From Pseudomonas sp. PDM05 (GTDB lineage: Bacteria; Pseudomonadota; Gammaproteobacteria; Pseudomonadales; Pseudomonadaceae), in contig NZ_JACVAC010000003.1 in the NCBI RefSeq assembly GCF_014851685.1, forward strand, positions 372,001-436,000: DNA of 64,000 nt, given 5' to 3'. Shown here one piece after another: positions 28,638 to 40,397 of this stretch (positions within the stretch are counted from its first letter, which is position 1; every line of letters begins with the position of its first letter). The notes under the pieces were generated by a model. That model was not told the DNA's origin and did not search any database. It worked only from the letters and a program-made list of their open reading frames with translations. The translations under genes were made by a program, and so were the position numbers.

Positions 28638-28710
28638 TTACGTCGTATGGTTTAGGTTTTTTAGATTTTAAAGCGGTAAAACAAATCGTTTCATAGCCCG
28701 GTAGGGCCTA

Positions 28711-28732
28711 CCTTCCCGTTTTACCGGGAAGG
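28711..28732 (-). promoter_or_regulatory. Hairpin in the atpB-atpE intergenic region
   Basis: CCTTCCCG (28711-28718) and CGGGAAGG (28725-28732) form a perfect 8-bp stem with a 6-nt loop in the 134-nt gap between atpB and atpE. No T-run follows on the minus strand for at least 20 nt, so it is more likely an RNA processing or stability element that lets atpE be expressed above its neighbours. Confidence 0.5.
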
Positions 28733-28756
28733 ACATCAGACTAGTCGAGACTGGTC

Positions 28757-30050
<1,294 letters not shown>

Positions 30051-30127
30051 CACTCTTGCTCCTCAATGGTCGGCTGCCGGAAATCAATAACTTGGCATAA
30101 TTTGTGCCGACAAAATGCGCGCAGAGT

Positions 30128-30149
30128 ATAGGGGCGGTTCTGCCCCTAT
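30128..30149. terminator. Hairpin between parB and atpI
   Basis: ATAGGGGC (30128-30135) pairs perfectly with GCCCCTAT (30142-30149) over a 6-nt loop, 49 nt after the parB stop. It lacks a T-tract on either strand, so it may be a weak or Rho-assisted terminator, or part of the atp leader. Confidence 0.4.
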
Positions 30150-30198
30150 TCAACTGTCGGGTAGTGATTTCCGATCACACGCTACATAAGCAAATGTT

Positions 30199-31071
30199 TC
30201 AGCGGATGTGGGCAAGGACGCCCTGAAGCTCATCGAGAGAGTTATAGCCGATGACCAATTGGCCTTTGCCCTTCTTGCCGTGGCGAATTTGCACCGCAGA
30301 GCCCAGCCGCTCGGCCAGGCGCTGTTCAAGACGGGCAATATCCGGATCAGGTTTGGCCGTTTCGACCGGTGCAGGTTTGCCGCTCAACCACTGGCGAACC
30401 AGGGCCTCGGTCTGACGAACGGTGAGCCCTCGTGCGACAACGTGTCGCGCCCCTTCAACCTGTTGATTTTCGGGCAAACCGAGCAAAGCGCGGGCATGCC
30501 CCATTTCCAGGTCGCCATGGGACAGCATGGTCTTGATGACTTCCGGCAGCGCGATCAGGCGCAGCAAGTTGGACACGGTCACGCGGGACTTGCCCACGGC
30601 CTCGGCCACTTGTTGCTGAGTCAGCTGGAATTCCTGCTGCAAACGCTGCAACGCGATCGCTTCTTCGATCGGGTTGAGGTCTTCACGCTGGATGTTCTCG
30701 ATCAAGGCCATGGCGATAGCGGTTTCATCCGGCACATCGCGGACCATCGCCGGGATGGTCTCCTTGCCGGCCTGCTGGCTGGCACGCCAGCGGCGTTCAC
30801 CGGCGATGATTTCAAAACGTCCGCCACCGATCGGGCGGACCACGATCGGCTGCATCACGCCCTGGGCCTTGATCGAATTGGCCAGTTCTTCCAGCGCCTG
30901 GGGGTCCATGTCCCGGCGTGGCTGGTATTTGCCGCGCTGGATCAGGTCCAGGGGCAGGTGCTGCAGCTCGCGCTCGTCGGCCTGCACCGCTTGTTCTTCA
31001 AGCGATGTGACGGTCGGACCACTCAACAGTGCATCCAGTCCACGTCCGAGACCTCGTTTCTTGACGGCCAT
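30199..31071 (-). CDS. parB: Chromosome partitioning protein ParB
   Basis: 290 residues. It has the N-terminal ParA-contact segment KKRGLGRGLDALL, the CTP-binding GERRWRA box (residues about 95-101), a helix-turn-helix with TQQQVAEAVGKSRVTVSNLLRL and a C-terminal dimer domain. It binds parS and spreads as a CTP-driven clamp to segregate the origin. Matching parS sites occur in this window at 46613, 47243 and 49796. It is 9 nt downstream of parA. Confidence 0.98.
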   Translation of the reverse strand: MAVKKRGLGRGLDALLSGPTVTSLEEQAVQADERELQHLPLDLIQRGKYQPRRDMDPQALEELANSIKAQGVMQPIVVRPIGGGRFEIIAGERRWRASQQAGKETIPAMVRDVPDETAIAMALIENIQREDLNPIEEAIALQRLQQEFQLTQQQVAEAVGKSRVTVSNLLRLIALPEVIKTMLSHGDLEMGHARALLGLPENQQVEGARHVVARGLTVRQTEALVRQWLSGKPAPVETAKPDPDIARLEQRLAERLGSAVQIRHGKKGKGQLVIGYNSLDELQGVLAHIR

Positions 31072-31080
31072 GGGGATTCC

Positions 31081-31878
31081 TTAAGTTGGCTGGGCTGCAG
31101 CGGTGCGTGAGTTGCGGCGTTGACGACGAACCATCTCGCCGGCCAGGGCCAGGTAGGCAATGGCGCCACGCGAGGATTTGTCGTACGCCAGCGCGGGCAT
31201 GCCGTAGCTTGGCGCTTCGGCCAGACGGATGTTGCGCGGGATAACGGTGTCGTAGAGCTGGTCGCCAAAGTGTTCCTTGAGCTGCGCCGACACATCGTTC
31301 ATCAGGCTCAGGCGCGGATCGAACATCGTGCGCAGCAGGCCTTCGATCTGCAGGTTCGGGTTGAGCAACTCAGCGATACGCTTGATGTTATCCACAAGGT
31401 CGCTCAAGCCTTCCAGCGCGTAGTACTCGCACTGCATGGGGATAATCACCCCATCGGCGGCCACCAGTGCGTTCAGCGTGAGCATCGACAGCGACGGTGG
31501 GCAGTCGATCAAGATGTAATCGTAATTCTCGCGGATCGGCGCCAGGGCGCTGCGCAGACGGCTTTCTTTCATCTGCATTTCCAGCAGCACCACTTCCGCC
31601 GCGGTCAAGTCGCGGTTGGCCGGCAGCAGTTGATAACCGCCGTGTTCGGAAAAGTGCATGGCCTGGGCCAGGTCGCACTCGCCGATCAGCAAGTCATAGA
31701 CCGAGTTTTCCAGGCCGTGTTTATCCACACCGCTACCCATGGTGGCGTTGCCCTGTGGATCGAGATCGATCAACAGCACCCGGCGCTTGGTGGCGACCAG
31801 GGATGCTGCGAGGTTGATGCAGGTGGTGGTTTTGCCCACGCCACCTTTCTGGTTCGCTATCGCGAATACCTTAGCCAT
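31081..31878 (-). CDS. parA: Chromosome partitioning ATPase ParA (Soj)
   Basis: 265 residues from ATG 31878 (MAKVFAIANQKGG), the usual start; an upstream TTG at 31896 adds six residues and is less likely. It has the deviant Walker A KGGVGKTTT, Walker A' (LLIDLDPQGNATMG) and Walker B (YILIDCPPSL). It moves ParB-origin complexes on the nucleoid. It lies between rsmG and parB. Confidence 0.97.
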   Translation of the reverse strand: MAKVFAIANQKGGVGKTTTCINLAASLVATKRRVLLIDLDPQGNATMGSGVDKHGLENSVYDLLIGECDLAQAMHFSEHGGYQLLPANRDLTAAEVVLLEMQMKESRLRSALAPIRENYDYILIDCPPSLSMLTLNALVAADGVIIPMQCEYYALEGLSDLVDNIKRIAELLNPNLQIEGLLRTMFDPRLSLMNDVSAQLKEHFGDQLYDTVIPRNIRLAEAPSYGMPALAYDKSSRGAIAYLALAGEMVRRQRRNSRTAAAQPT

Positions 31879-31896
31879 TCTTGCTTGTGTTCCCAA

Positions 31897-32541
31897 TCAT
31901 GCCGTGCGGCGCAGTATCAGCAGATGGCGTTGGCCTTGGCAACCGGGTACGGCCAAGGCGTGTTCGCTATCGAGGTGGAAGTCTGCCGGCAATGCTAACA
32001 GCTCGTCGCTTGGATGGACGCCCTTCATTGCCAGCCAGCGGGTGTCACGGTCGCCCAGGTGGCGAGTCCAGTTGCTGAAGTTGTCCATGCTGCTGAAGGC
32101 CCGGGAAACAATTCCGTTGAAAGGCTGTTCAGGCGTGAAGGCTTCGACGCGACTGTGGATAACTTGCAGGTTATCCAGCTTGAGTTCGAGTTTGACCTGG
32201 GTCAGGAAGCGGGTTTTCTTGCCGTTGCTGTCCAGGCAAGTCACTTGCGACTCGGGAAACAGGATGGCCAGGGGAATGCCCGGCATGCCACCGCCACTGC
32301 CGACGTCGAGCCAGCGGCCGTTTTCGATAAACGGCATCACACTCAAGCTGTCGAGCAAATGACGCGAAACCATTTCGTCCGGATCGCGCACAGCGGTCAG
32401 GTTGTAAGCCTTGTTCCATTTGATCAACAGGGCCAGGTAGCCCAACAGCAATTCGTGCTGGGCCGGGGTCAGGTCGACACCCAACTGGCGCGCACCTGTG
32501 GATAACTCTTCGGCATGTTGCGAGGTGACAGACGAACTCAA
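31897..32541 (-). CDS. rsmG: 16S rRNA (guanine-N7) methyltransferase RsmG
   Basis: 214 residues from TTG 32541, with GGAG 8 nt upstream and a 4-nt overlap with mnmG. SAM motif I is [16 protein letters not shown] (residues about 72-87), with the RAFSSM segment later. It methylates G527 of 16S rRNA (E. coli numbering). The mnmG-rsmG-parA-parB order is the conserved origin-side operon of many bacteria. Confidence 0.97.
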   Translation of the reverse strand: MSSSVTSQHAEELSTGARQLGVDLTPAQHELLLGYLALLIKWNKAYNLTAVRDPDEMVSRHLLDSLSVMPFIENGRWLDVGSGGGMPGIPLAILFPESQVTCLDSNGKKTRFLTQVKLELKLDNLQVIHSRVEAFTPEQPFNGIVSRAFSSMDNFSNWTRHLGDRDTRWLAMKGVHPSDELLALPADFHLDSEHALAVPGCQGQRHLLILRRTA

Positions 32542-34430
32542 GCGCTTTGCTCCAACTGACGGCCCGCGCCGCGTTTTTTCAAATGAATCATCAACAGCGA
32601 AATGGCTGCCGGGGTCACACCGGGGATACGTGAAGCCTGGCCCAGGGTTTCCGGGCGAGTTATCCCCAGCTTGCTTTGGATTTCTTTCGACAGCCCGGAA
32701 ATCCCGGTGTAGTCGATGTCCACAGGCAGCTTGGTATCTTCACTGGCGCGCAGACGAGCGATTTCGTCCTGCTGACGGTCAATGTAACCGGCGTATTTGG
32801 TCTTGATCTCGACTTGCTCGGCGACCTGTGGATCTTCTGCGCCACCGCCCGTCACTTCGACCAGACCAGCGTAGTCGATTTCCGGACGGGACAGCAGGTT
32901 CAGCAGGTTGTACTCGTGGGTCAGCGGCGTGCCGAATTTTTCGGCAATTGCGTCGCCCTGCTCGGTACCCGGGCGAACCCAGGTACTTTTCAGACGCTGT
33001 TCTTCCAGCGCAATGCTTTCGCGTTTTTTGCAGAAGGCTTCCCAACGTGCGTCATCGACCAGGCCCAGCTCGCGACCTTTTTCGGTCAGGCGCAGGTCGG
33101 CGTTGTCTTCGCGCAGGATCAGACGGTACTCCGCCCGGGACGTGAACATCCGGTACGGTTCCTGGGTACCGAGGGTAATCAGGTCGTCAACCAGCACGCC
33201 GATGTATGCCTCATCGCGACGCGGGCACCAGCTGTCTTTGCCCTGCGCGCGCAGCGCAGCGTTGGTTCCGGCCAGCAAACCCTGGGCGCCGGCTTCTTCG
33301 TAACCAGTGGTGCCGTTGATCTGGCCGGCGAAGAACAGGCCGCCGATGACTTTGGTTTCGAGGCTGTACTTGAGGTCACGCGGGTCGAAGTAGTCGTACT
33401 CGATGGCGTAGCCCGGACGCACGATGTGTGCGTTTTCCATGCCGCGAATCGATTGCACGATCTGGATCTGCACGTCGAAAGGCAGCGAAGTGGAAATACC
33501 GTTCGGGTAAAGCTCGTGGGTAGTCAAACCTTCGGGCTCGATGAAGACCTGATGGCTTTCCTTGTCGGCAAAGCGGTGGATCTTGTCTTCGATCGACGGG
33601 CAATAACGCGGGCCGATACCTTCGATCACCCCGGAATACATCGGCGAACGGTCGAGGTTCGCAGCAATGATTTCGTGGGTACGGGCATTGGTATGGGTAA
33701 TCCAGCAGCTCACCTGTTTCGGATGCTGCTCTTTGGAGCCCATGAACGACATCACAGGTATCGGCGTATCACCGGCTTGTTCGGTCATCACCGAAAAATC
33801 CACAGAACGCCCGTCGATACGCGGCGGGGTCCCGGTTTTCAGGCGGCCGACACGCAGCGGCAATTCACGCAGGCGTTTTGCCAGGGCAATCGACGGCGGA
33901 TCACCGGCGCGACCACCGGAATAGTTCTGCATACCGATGTGGATAAGTCCGCCCAGGAACGTACCAGTGGTCAACACCACGGATTCTGCGAAGAAACGCA
34001 GGCCCATTTGGGTGACAACACCGCGCACCTGGTCCTGCTCGACGATCAGGTCGTCCGCGGCCTGTTGAAATATCCACAGGTTCGCCTGGTTCTCCAGGGT
34101 TTCGCGCACGGCCGCCTTGTACAGGATGCGGTCGGCTTGTGCCCGGGTAGCACGCACGGCCGGGCCTTTGCGGCTGTTGAGCACGCGAAATTGAATACCA
34201 CCCTTGTCGGTAGCCATGGCCATCACGCCGCCGAGGGCGTCGATTTCTTTGACCAAGTGGCTTTTGCCGATCCCGCCAATGGCGGGGTTGCAACTCATGG
34301 CACCGAGGGTTTCCACGTTGTGCGTAAGCAACAGGGTTTTTACGCCCATACGTGCTGACGCCAGTGCTGCCTCGGTACCGGCATGACCGCCGCCGATGAC
34401 GATCACTTCAAAACGGGAAGGGAAATCCAC
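32538..34430 (-). CDS. mnmG: tRNA uridine-5-carboxymethylaminomethyl enzyme MnmG (GidA)
   Basis: 630 residues. I prefer GTG 34430 ([20 protein letters not shown]) over GTG 34433 because GAGG lies 6 nt from it. The FAD-binding Rossmann motif [11 protein letters not shown] is at residues 12-22, with the [14 protein letters not shown] signature and a C-terminal MnmE-binding helical domain ([13 protein letters not shown]). With MnmE it installs cmnm5 or nm5 groups on wobble uridine 34. Its partner mnmE is 4.5 kb away at 38992, separated by an iron-uptake cassette. Confidence 0.98.
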   Translation of the reverse strand: MDFPSRFEVIVIGGGHAGTEAALASARMGVKTLLLTHNVETLGAMSCNPAIGGIGKSHLVKEIDALGGVMAMATDKGGIQFRVLNSRKGPAVRATRAQADRILYKAAVRETLENQANLWIFQQAADDLIVEQDQVRGVVTQMGLRFFAESVVLTTGTFLGGLIHIGMQNYSGGRAGDPPSIALAKRLRELPLRVGRLKTGTPPRIDGRSVDFSVMTEQAGDTPIPVMSFMGSKEQHPKQVSCWITHTNARTHEIIAANLDRSPMYSGVIEGIGPRYCPSIEDKIHRFADKESHQVFIEPEGLTTHELYPNGISTSLPFDVQIQIVQSIRGMENAHIVRPGYAIEYDYFDPRDLKYSLETKVIGGLFFAGQINGTTGYEEAGAQGLLAGTNAALRAQGKDSWCPRRDEAYIGVLVDDLITLGTQEPYRMFTSRAEYRLILREDNADLRLTEKGRELGLVDDARWEAFCKKRESIALEEQRLKSTWVRPGTEQGDAIAEKFGTPLTHEYNLLNLLSRPEIDYAGLVEVTGGGAEDPQVAEQVEIKTKYAGYIDRQQDEIARLRASEDTKLPVDIDYTGISGLSKEIQSKLGITRPETLGQASRIPGVTPAAISLLMIHLKKRGAGRQLEQSA

Positions 34431-34433
34431 CAC

Positions 34434-34980
34434 GCACCTCGTGCCTGCTTATGTAGGTAATCAGGAATTGTCTGTTGAAAGAGATTTAGAGCTTTGGCGG
34501 CAAGTATAGGGACTTAGCCCTTCCTAAAGAACCCTTTGCACAAAATTTAACCAGCTGTGGATGAATCACAGACAATAGAAATTAAAAGAGAGAAATTTAT
34601 TAAATCTTTGTTTTTATGTTTATTTCTACTGAGCCACCTTTCTGTGGATAGATCTCTACAGGCCTTTATTTACTTTGTGTACAGCGATTCAAAAGTCTGT
34701 GGTCATGTGCCAATGAGGCCGTTGGATAAGTGCTTTAAGCCTGTGGATTAAACAGGTGGTTATCCACAGATGGGTTTATCTTCAGTTTTCAAGCCCTGTT
34801 ATCAACTGGGCACAGGGGCGGTTATTCACAGGGCTTAATCCACAGAAACAGACGAATCGCGGCATATTTGGCGCATGGGGAAGCCACCGAAATCTTTCGA
34901 TTCGGTGAGAGTTCTGGAAAAAGAGACCTATTGTGAGAAACCACAGTGCAGTTAATAATAGCGATTATCATTAACCTGTC
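34434..34980. other. Origin-like region upstream of mnmG: AT-rich tract plus DnaA boxes
   Basis: A gene-free region of 547 bp. It has an AT-rich tract at about 34566-34630 followed by DnaA-type boxes: TGTGGATAG (34643), TGTGGATTA (34742), TTATCCACA (34760, perfect), TTATTCACA (34822) and TAATCCACA (34836), plus TGTGGATGA at 34557. Several short motifs recur in the same order upstream of dnaA (42942-43527): TCTGTGGATA, AGGCC, TGTACAG, GGATAAG, GTTATCCACAG. It could be a second, possibly auxiliary origin or a DnaA-titration site. The left edge also carries the mnmG promoter. Confidence 0.6.
34951..34975. promoter_or_regulatory. Fur-box-like site upstream of the sigma factor gene
   Basis: GTTAATAATAGCGATTATCA followed by TTAAC resembles the Fur consensus; GATTATCATTAAC matches 11 of 13 positions of GATAATCATTATC. 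It lies 18 nt before the ATG of the ECF sigma gene, which fits iron-repressed expression of the cassette. Confidence 0.6.
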
Positions 34981-34992
34981 TTGTCGCGCCCT

Positions 34993-35499
34993 ATGTCCCC
35001 TCCTTCACACATGGCCGCCGTCCAACACATCTACGAGCAGCACCATTCGTGGTTGCAGGGATGGCTAAAAGGCAAATTGCATAACGCCTGCGATGCGGCC
35101 GACGTGGCACACGATACGTTCGTGCGTATTCTGGGTGGACGACATGCGGCACAGATCCTGGAGCCGCGAGACTATCTAGCGACCATCGCACGGGGCTTGG
35201 TGATCGATCGTTATCGCCGCCACGCCATCGAACAGGCCTACAAACAAAGCCTGGCCGAACGCCCTGAAACCTTCGCAATCAGTGAAGAAGACAAGGCAAT
35301 CATCATCGAAACCCTAGTGGCTGTGGATAAAGCCCTGTCTGGCCTGGGGGAGCGAGCACGTCGGATTTTCATGCTGTCACAAATACAGGGCCTGACTTAT
35401 CAACAGATCGCCGATCAACTGCAGGTTTCCCTGACCACTGTGAAAAAGCACATGATCCGTGCGCTGACCGAGTGCGCGCTGATCATGGCCAGCCTCTGA
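34993..35499 (+). CDS. FecI-type ECF sigma factor for iron uptake
   Basis: 168 residues from ATG 34993 (a TTG at 34981 and ATG 35011 are alternatives; none has a strong ribosome site). Region 2 covers about residues 10-75 (HNACDAADVAHDTFVRIL, PRDYLATIARGLVIDRYRR) and region 4 about residues 105-160 (ALSGLGERARRIFMLSQIQGLTYQQIADQLQVSLTTVKKHM). FecI-type sigma factors direct transcription of the linked TonB receptor when the FecR-type regulator signals siderophore uptake. A Fur-like box precedes it, and its stop overlaps the FecR start by one base. Confidence 0.93.
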   Translation: MSPPSHMAAVQHIYEQHHSWLQGWLKGKLHNACDAADVAHDTFVRILGGRHAAQILEPRDYLATIARGLVIDRYRRHAIEQAYKQSLAERPETFAISEEDKAIIIETLVAVDKALSGLGERARRIFMLSQIQGLTYQQIADQLQVSLTTVKKHMIRALTECALIMASL

Positions 35500-36443
35500 T
35501 GTCCGCCCCCGACCGCGAGGCCTTCGAGGCAGCCGCCAGTTGGTATGTGCAGTTTCAGGCACAGCCGCCGTCCCCTAGCGAACGACATGCCTGGCAACAA
35601 TGGCTCAATGGCGATCCTTCCCACCAGGCCGCGTGGAACCAGATGGAACGGTTACAACGCAGCCTCGGTGCCCTGCCCCAGGACGTTAGCCACCGCGCAT
35701 TGTCGACCCTCGAACAACGACGACAGGTACTCAAGTGGATGCTGGTACTTGGCGGTACGGGGTATGTCGGCTGGAACGTTCAGCAACACACTGACCTGCG
35801 GAATATCTGGGCCGACTACCGTACGACCCTGGGCGGCCGGCGGCGTATCGAACTGGCTGACGGCACACGGATCGATCTCAATACCAGCACCGCCATTGAT
35901 GTGGCATTCGATGGGCGCCAGCGTTTGATTCGCCTGCGCGAAGGTGAAGTACTTATCAACACCGGCAAGTCGGGTGGGCAGACACCGTTCTATGTTGAAA
36001 CCCGCCAAGGACGAGTGCAGGCATTGGGGACGCGATTTACCGTGCGCCAACTGGCGGGCTCCACACGAGTCGGTGTGCTGGAGGACAAGGTGAACATCTC
36101 GCCTGCGGATCAACCTGAACACAGCCGATTGCTTGGCGCCGGCGAAAGCGCTGACTTCGATCGACAAAATGTCGGACCCAACCAACGCTATCTTCGTACA
36201 CAGACCGCTTGGGTCGACGGCCAGTTGATCGTCTTGGACGCACGGCTCGGTGACGTCATCGACGAACTCGCCCGCTATCGATCCGGTGTCATCAGATGCG
36301 ATTTGGCGTCGCAACACCTGCGCGTTTCCGGGACTTTCCGACTGGATGCCACCGACGCAGTGCTGGCTAACCTGCAGGCGACATTGCCGATCCAAGTGAA
36401 GTACTTCACCCGTTATTGGGTGTCGGTGCAGCGAATCGGCTGA
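35499..36443 (+). CDS. FecR-type anti-sigma/sigma regulator
   Basis: 314 residues from ATG 35499 (TGATG overlap with the sigma gene). Residues 9-55 form the DUF4880 sigma-binding domain (AASWYVQFQ... WQQWLNGDPSHQAAWNQME), 79-95 a short membrane helix, 110-205 the periplasmic FecR domain (RRIELADGTRIDLNTSTAI, VQALGTRFTVRQ), and 240-314 the receptor-contacting C-terminal domain. It passes the signal from the TonB receptor's N-terminal domain to the sigma factor. Confidence 0.92.
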   Translation: MSAPDREAFEAAASWYVQFQAQPPSPSERHAWQQWLNGDPSHQAAWNQMERLQRSLGALPQDVSHRALSTLEQRRQVLKWMLVLGGTGYVGWNVQQHTDLRNIWADYRTTLGGRRRIELADGTRIDLNTSTAIDVAFDGRQRLIRLREGEVLINTGKSGGQTPFYVETRQGRVQALGTRFTVRQLAGSTRVGVLEDKVNISPADQPEHSRLLGAGESADFDRQNVGPNQRYLRTQTAWVDGQLIVLDARLGDVIDELARYRSGVIRCDLASQHLRVSGTFRLDATDAVLANLQATLPIQVKYFTRYWVSVQRIG

Positions 36444-36533
36444 CTGAAAAATAATCCACAAGGGGGTTATCTTTTTTCAATCTGTCGCGGCCCTACAGGT
36501 AATTACGACGCAACCTTCAGGGCTTACCCACAC

Positions 36534-38972
36534 ATGCGCCTTCCTTCCCAGCTTCGCCAGCGACTGTCCCGCCACGGCTTTTCATGCGGTTTACTGTTAA
36601 GTACTGCCAGTGCCGTCGGTGTTTTCCTGCCTACCTGTGTGATGGCCGCGAGCGCGACGCAGCACTACAGCATTGCCGCTGGCCCGCTGGATAACGTCTT
36701 GAGCCAATTTGCCGCCAGGGCCAATGTCATTCTCTCTTTCTCCCCACAACAGACTGCGCATTTGCGCAGCCCTGGATTGGATGGGGATTACTCAACAGAA
36801 CAGGGTTTTGCACTGTTACTCCGCGAATCTGGCCTACAGGCCGTCGCGCAGGCGCCTGACAGTTATGTATTACAAGCCGCGCCGACCGGGGAATTGACGT
36901 TGGCACCTACCACCGTCAGTACTTATCAACAGGGTGGTTTTTATCAGGAGATTGCCGGGGACGTCGGTTACAAAGCGCAAAACAGTCGAATCGGCACCAA
37001 GACCAGTACGCCTTTGTCGGAAACGCCGCGTTCTGTATCGGTGGTCACCGGCCAACGTATCAAGGACCAGAAATCCCAGACCCTGACTGAAGTCCTTGGT
37101 TATGTACCCGGTATCTTCGCGCCGCCTTTTGCCGCAGGCGATGGTCTGGCGGGTGACCTGTTCTTCATTCGCGGGTTTAACGCCACCGATTACGGCTACG
37201 GCTTGCTGCGCGATGGCCTTCGCGTACAAGGCAACCGGTACGACACCACCAGTGAGCCCTATGGCCTGGAGCGTGTGGAAATCTTCCGGGGGCCCTCTTC
37301 CCTGCTCTATGGCGAAAACGCCCCCGGCGGCCTGGTGAATCTGGTGAGCAAACATCCAACCGCCACGCCACAGGGCGAGGTGCAACTGGGTTACGGTTCG
37401 AATAACCGCCGCCAACTGGGTGTGGATATTTCCGGCCCACTCACTGACGCCGGCAATATCCTGGGGCGCGTGGTGATGCTTGGTCGCAAGTCCGACACCC
37501 AGACCGACCATGTGCCAGATGATCGCCTCTACATTGCGCCGTCCCTGACCCTGAATTTCGACGATTACAACACCTTGACGCTGTTGGCCAACTACCAGAA
37601 AGACCACACCAACCTGGAACTCGGCCTACCCGCCGCCGGCACTCTGCTGACCAATCCAAATGGGAAATTGTCCAAGCACACCCTGCTCGGCGATCCGGAC
37701 TGGAACACGTTTGAGCGGGAAGCCTGGAGCACCGGATACGAATTCAGCCACAGCTTCAACGACGAATGGCAGTTCCGCCAGAATTCGCGTTACATGCAGT
37801 CACGCATCAACCGTCATGAGACCTGGCCCGGAGAGTTGAACAACCGCGGCTTCGGCACCCAGTTGAACATGAATGCCTACGACCGCTACAACAAGTCGAT
37901 GGTGTATTCCCTGGATAACCAGTTGGAGGGGAAATTCCAGCTGGGCGACCTGGAAAATACTGTGCTGTTCGGCGCGAGCTACGATCGCACCTCGTTCAAC
38001 CAGGACTGGGACGCCGGGTTTGCCGGGACCATCAATGTGTATAACCCGGTGTACCTGCGCGAACCGACCACACCGCTCGCCATCCAGAACACCTTGCTGG
38101 AACAGCAGATGAAAGGGGTTTATGCACAGATCCAGAGTAAGTATGACCACTGGTTGTTCTTGCTCGGCGGCCGTCAGGACTGGGTCGACAGTGATTTCCG
38201 CGACAAGGTGAAGCCCTCGACCGACTCCAGCACCACGGAACAGAAGTTCACCTACCAGGGTGGCGTGATGTACCAGTTCGACAACGGCCTGACGCCCTAT
38301 GTCAGCTATTCCACAGCATTCGTGCCGGTGCAGCAGATCTCGGTGGCGGGCTCACCGCTCAAGCCGATCACCAGCCGGCAATACGAAGTGGGTGTGAAGT
38401 ACGAGCCGATTGGCTGGGATACGGCGATGACATTATCGGTGTATGACTTGCGCAAGGAGGACGATACCTACCTCGATTCCACCACCAACACGTACCGCCA
38501 GGTGGGTGAAAGCCGTGCCAAAGGTGCCGAGGTCGAGATCAACAGCAACATCTCGCCCAACCTCAACGTGACAGCGGCCTACACCTATACCGATGCACGG
38601 ATTACCAAGGATTTCGCCGGTTCGCTGGTTGAGGGGCGCCAGATGACGGGTGTTCCGCGCAATCAAGCCTCGGTGTGGGGCAAATATCGCGTCCTCGATG
38701 GCCAGCTCAAAGGCCTGTCCTTTGGTGGCGGTGTGCGTTACTTCGATAGCGCGTTTTCCTACAGCAAGCCGAGCTTGTACGGCAAGCTCGACCCTGGAAG
38801 CGTCACATTGGTGGATGCGGTTGTGGGTTATCAGATCGACCCGCACTGGTCGGTGGACCTGAACGCCAAGAACCTGTTCGACAAGGAATATGTGTCGGGT
38901 TGCAACGATGCGGGGCGTTGCTATTGGGGTGACAGCCGTACCTTGCTCGGTACGGTGTCCTATAACTGGTAA
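36534..38972 (+). CDS. TonB-dependent siderophore receptor with signalling domain (hydroxamate type)
   Basis: 812 residues. It has a signal peptide (about 1-38, ending VMA), an STN signalling domain (about 45-112, IAAGPLDNVLSQFAARANVILSF), a linker with a likely TonB box near 118-126, a plug domain (about 150-260, RGFNATDYGYGLLRDGLRV and RVEIFRGPSSLLYGENAPGG) and a 22-strand barrel ending with aromatic W (TVSYNW). The C-terminal SGCNDAGRCYWGDSRTL with two cysteines resembles FhuA/FoxA/FiuA-type ferric hydroxamate receptors, so I infer ferrichrome or ferrioxamine uptake. The STN domain signals to the FecR-like regulator encoded upstream. Confidence 0.93.
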   Translation: MRLPSQLRQRLSRHGFSCGLLLSTASAVGVFLPTCVMAASATQHYSIAAGPLDNVLSQFAARANVILSFSPQQTAHLRSPGLDGDYSTEQGFALLLRESGLQAVAQAPDSYVLQAAPTGELTLAPTTVSTYQQGGFYQEIAGDVGYKAQNSRIGTKTSTPLSETPRSVSVVTGQRIKDQKSQTLTEVLGYVPGIFAPPFAAGDGLAGDLFFIRGFNATDYGYGLLRDGLRVQGNRYDTTSEPYGLERVEIFRGPSSLLYGENAPGGLVNLVSKHPTATPQGEVQLGYGSNNRRQLGVDISGPLTDAGNILGRVVMLGRKSDTQTDHVPDDRLYIAPSLTLNFDDYNTLTLLANYQKDHTNLELGLPAAGTLLTNPNGKLSKHTLLGDPDWNTFEREAWSTGYEFSHSFNDEWQFRQNSRYMQSRINRHETWPGELNNRGFGTQLNMNAYDRYNKSMVYSLDNQLEGKFQLGDLENTVLFGASYDRTSFNQDWDAGFAGTINVYNPVYLREPTTPLAIQNTLLEQQMKGVYAQIQSKYDHWLFLLGGRQDWVDSDFRDKVKPSTDSSTTEQKFTYQGGVMYQFDNGLTPYVSYSTAFVPVQQISVAGSPLKPITSRQYEVGVKYEPIGWDTAMTLSVYDLRKEDDTYLDSTTNTYRQVGESRAKGAEVEINSNISPNLNVTAAYTYTDARITKDFAGSLVEGRQMTGVPRNQASVWGKYRVLDGQLKGLSFGGGVRYFDSAFSYSKPSLYGKLDPGSVTLVDAVVGYQIDPHWSVDLNAKNLFDKEYVSGCNDAGRCYWGDSRTLLGTVSYNW

Positions 38973-38991
38973 ACCGCTGTGGATAACTCGG

Positions 38992-40362
38992 CTATTTGCC
39001 GATGCAGAAACTGGAAAAGATCCGTCCCAACAAATCATCGGAGCTGAATGCGCCGGTGATTTCCCCCAACAGCTGCTGCGCCTGGCGTAAATCTTCGGCC
39101 AGCAGCTCTCCGGCACCCGCCAGGGTCAACTGCGCGCGACCGTGCTCCAACGCCGCGCTTGCATGGCGCAACGCCTCCAGGTGCCTACGGCGCGCGCTGA
39201 AGCTGCTTTCGGAGGTCTGCTCGTAGCCCATGCAGGCCTTGAGATGTTCGCGTAGCAACTCGAGGCCATCACCCGCCGACTTGGCGCTCAAGCTGATAGT
39301 GACGTGGCCATCCTCGCTGGTTTCCATGGCAATCGCCTCACCCGTGAGGTCGGCCTTGTTACGGATCAACGTGACCTTGGCCGGGTCCGGCCGCTGTTCG
39401 AGGAATTCAGGCCACAGTGCAAAAGGGTCCACAGCTTCAGGTGCGGTGGCATCCACAACCAGCAACACGCGGTCTGCTTCACTGATGGCCTTGAGTGCCC
39501 GTTCCACGCCGATCTTTTCCACCTGGTCATCGGTATCACGCAAACCGGCAGTGTCGACCACGTGCAACGGCATGCCATCGATGTGGATATGTTCACGCAG
39601 GATGTCGCGGGTAGTGCCGGCGATCTCGGTGACGATAGCTGCTTCGCGCCCCGCCAGGGCGTTCAGCAGGCTGGATTTGCCCGCATTCGGGCGCCCCGCG
39701 ATAACGACCGTCATGCCATCACGCAGCAAGGCGCCCTGCCCGGCTTCGCGCAGCACTGTGGATAACTCTTCACGGACTTTATCCAGCATCGCCAGTACGT
39801 GGCCATCGGCAAGAAAGTCGATTTCCTCTTCCGGGAAATCAATCGCCGCCTCGACATAGATGCGCAGGCTGATCAATTGCTCGGTCAAGTTATGCACACG
39901 CAGGGAAAACGCCCCCTGTAACGAGCGCAGCGCATTGCGCGCCGCCTGTGCAGAACTGGCCTCGATCAAGTCGGCAATCGCCTCGGCCTGCGCCAGGTCG
40001 AGCTTGTCATTCAGGAACGCACGCTCGCTGAACTCCCCCGGCCGGGCCAATCGGCAACCCAATTGCAGGCAGCGTTGCAACAGCATGTCCAGCACCACCG
40101 GGCCACCGTGGCCCTGCAATTCCAGGACATCCTCGCCGGTGAACGAATTCGGCCCCGGGAAGTAAAGCGCCAGGCCTTCGTCCAACACACTGCTGTCAGC
40201 ATCCAGGAACGGACCGTAATGGGCATAACGCGGTTTCAGCTCCCGCCCGCTGATGGCTTGGGCCGCCACGCCAGCGAGTGGCCCGGAAATACGCACAATA
40301 CCGACGCCGCCGCGACCTTGAGCGGTAGCGACAGCAGCGATGGTTTCACGAGGAGCGCTCAT
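38992..40362 (-). CDS. mnmE: tRNA modification GTPase MnmE (TrmE)
   Basis: 456 residues from ATG 40362 ([27 protein letters not shown]), the standard start. It has an N-terminal tetrahydrofolate-binding domain, a helical domain split by the G domain ([28 protein letters not shown]), and the invariant C-terminal C-I-G-K motif that carries a key cysteine. It works with MnmG on wobble U34. It is convergent with the TonB receptor gene, separated by only 19 nt that hold a perfect DnaA box. Confidence 0.98.
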   Translation of the reverse strand: MSAPRETIAAVATAQGRGGVGIVRISGPLAGVAAQAISGRELKPRYAHYGPFLDADSSVLDEGLALYFPGPNSFTGEDVLELQGHGGPVVLDMLLQRCLQLGCRLARPGEFSERAFLNDKLDLAQAEAIADLIEASSAQAARNALRSLQGAFSLRVHNLTEQLISLRIYVEAAIDFPEEEIDFLADGHVLAMLDKVREELSTVLREAGQGALLRDGMTVVIAGRPNAGKSSLLNALAGREAAIVTEIAGTTRDILREHIHIDGMPLHVVDTAGLRDTDDQVEKIGVERALKAISEADRVLLVVDATAPEAVDPFALWPEFLEQRPDPAKVTLIRNKADLTGEAIAMETSEDGHVTISLSAKSAGDGLELLREHLKACMGYEQTSESSFSARRRHLEALRHASAALEHGRAQLTLAGAGELLAEDLRQAQQLLGEITGAFSSDDLLGRIFSSFCIGK

Positions 40363-40397
40363 CGGCAGGTTCCAGAACAAAAGTGACGGAAAGCAAA

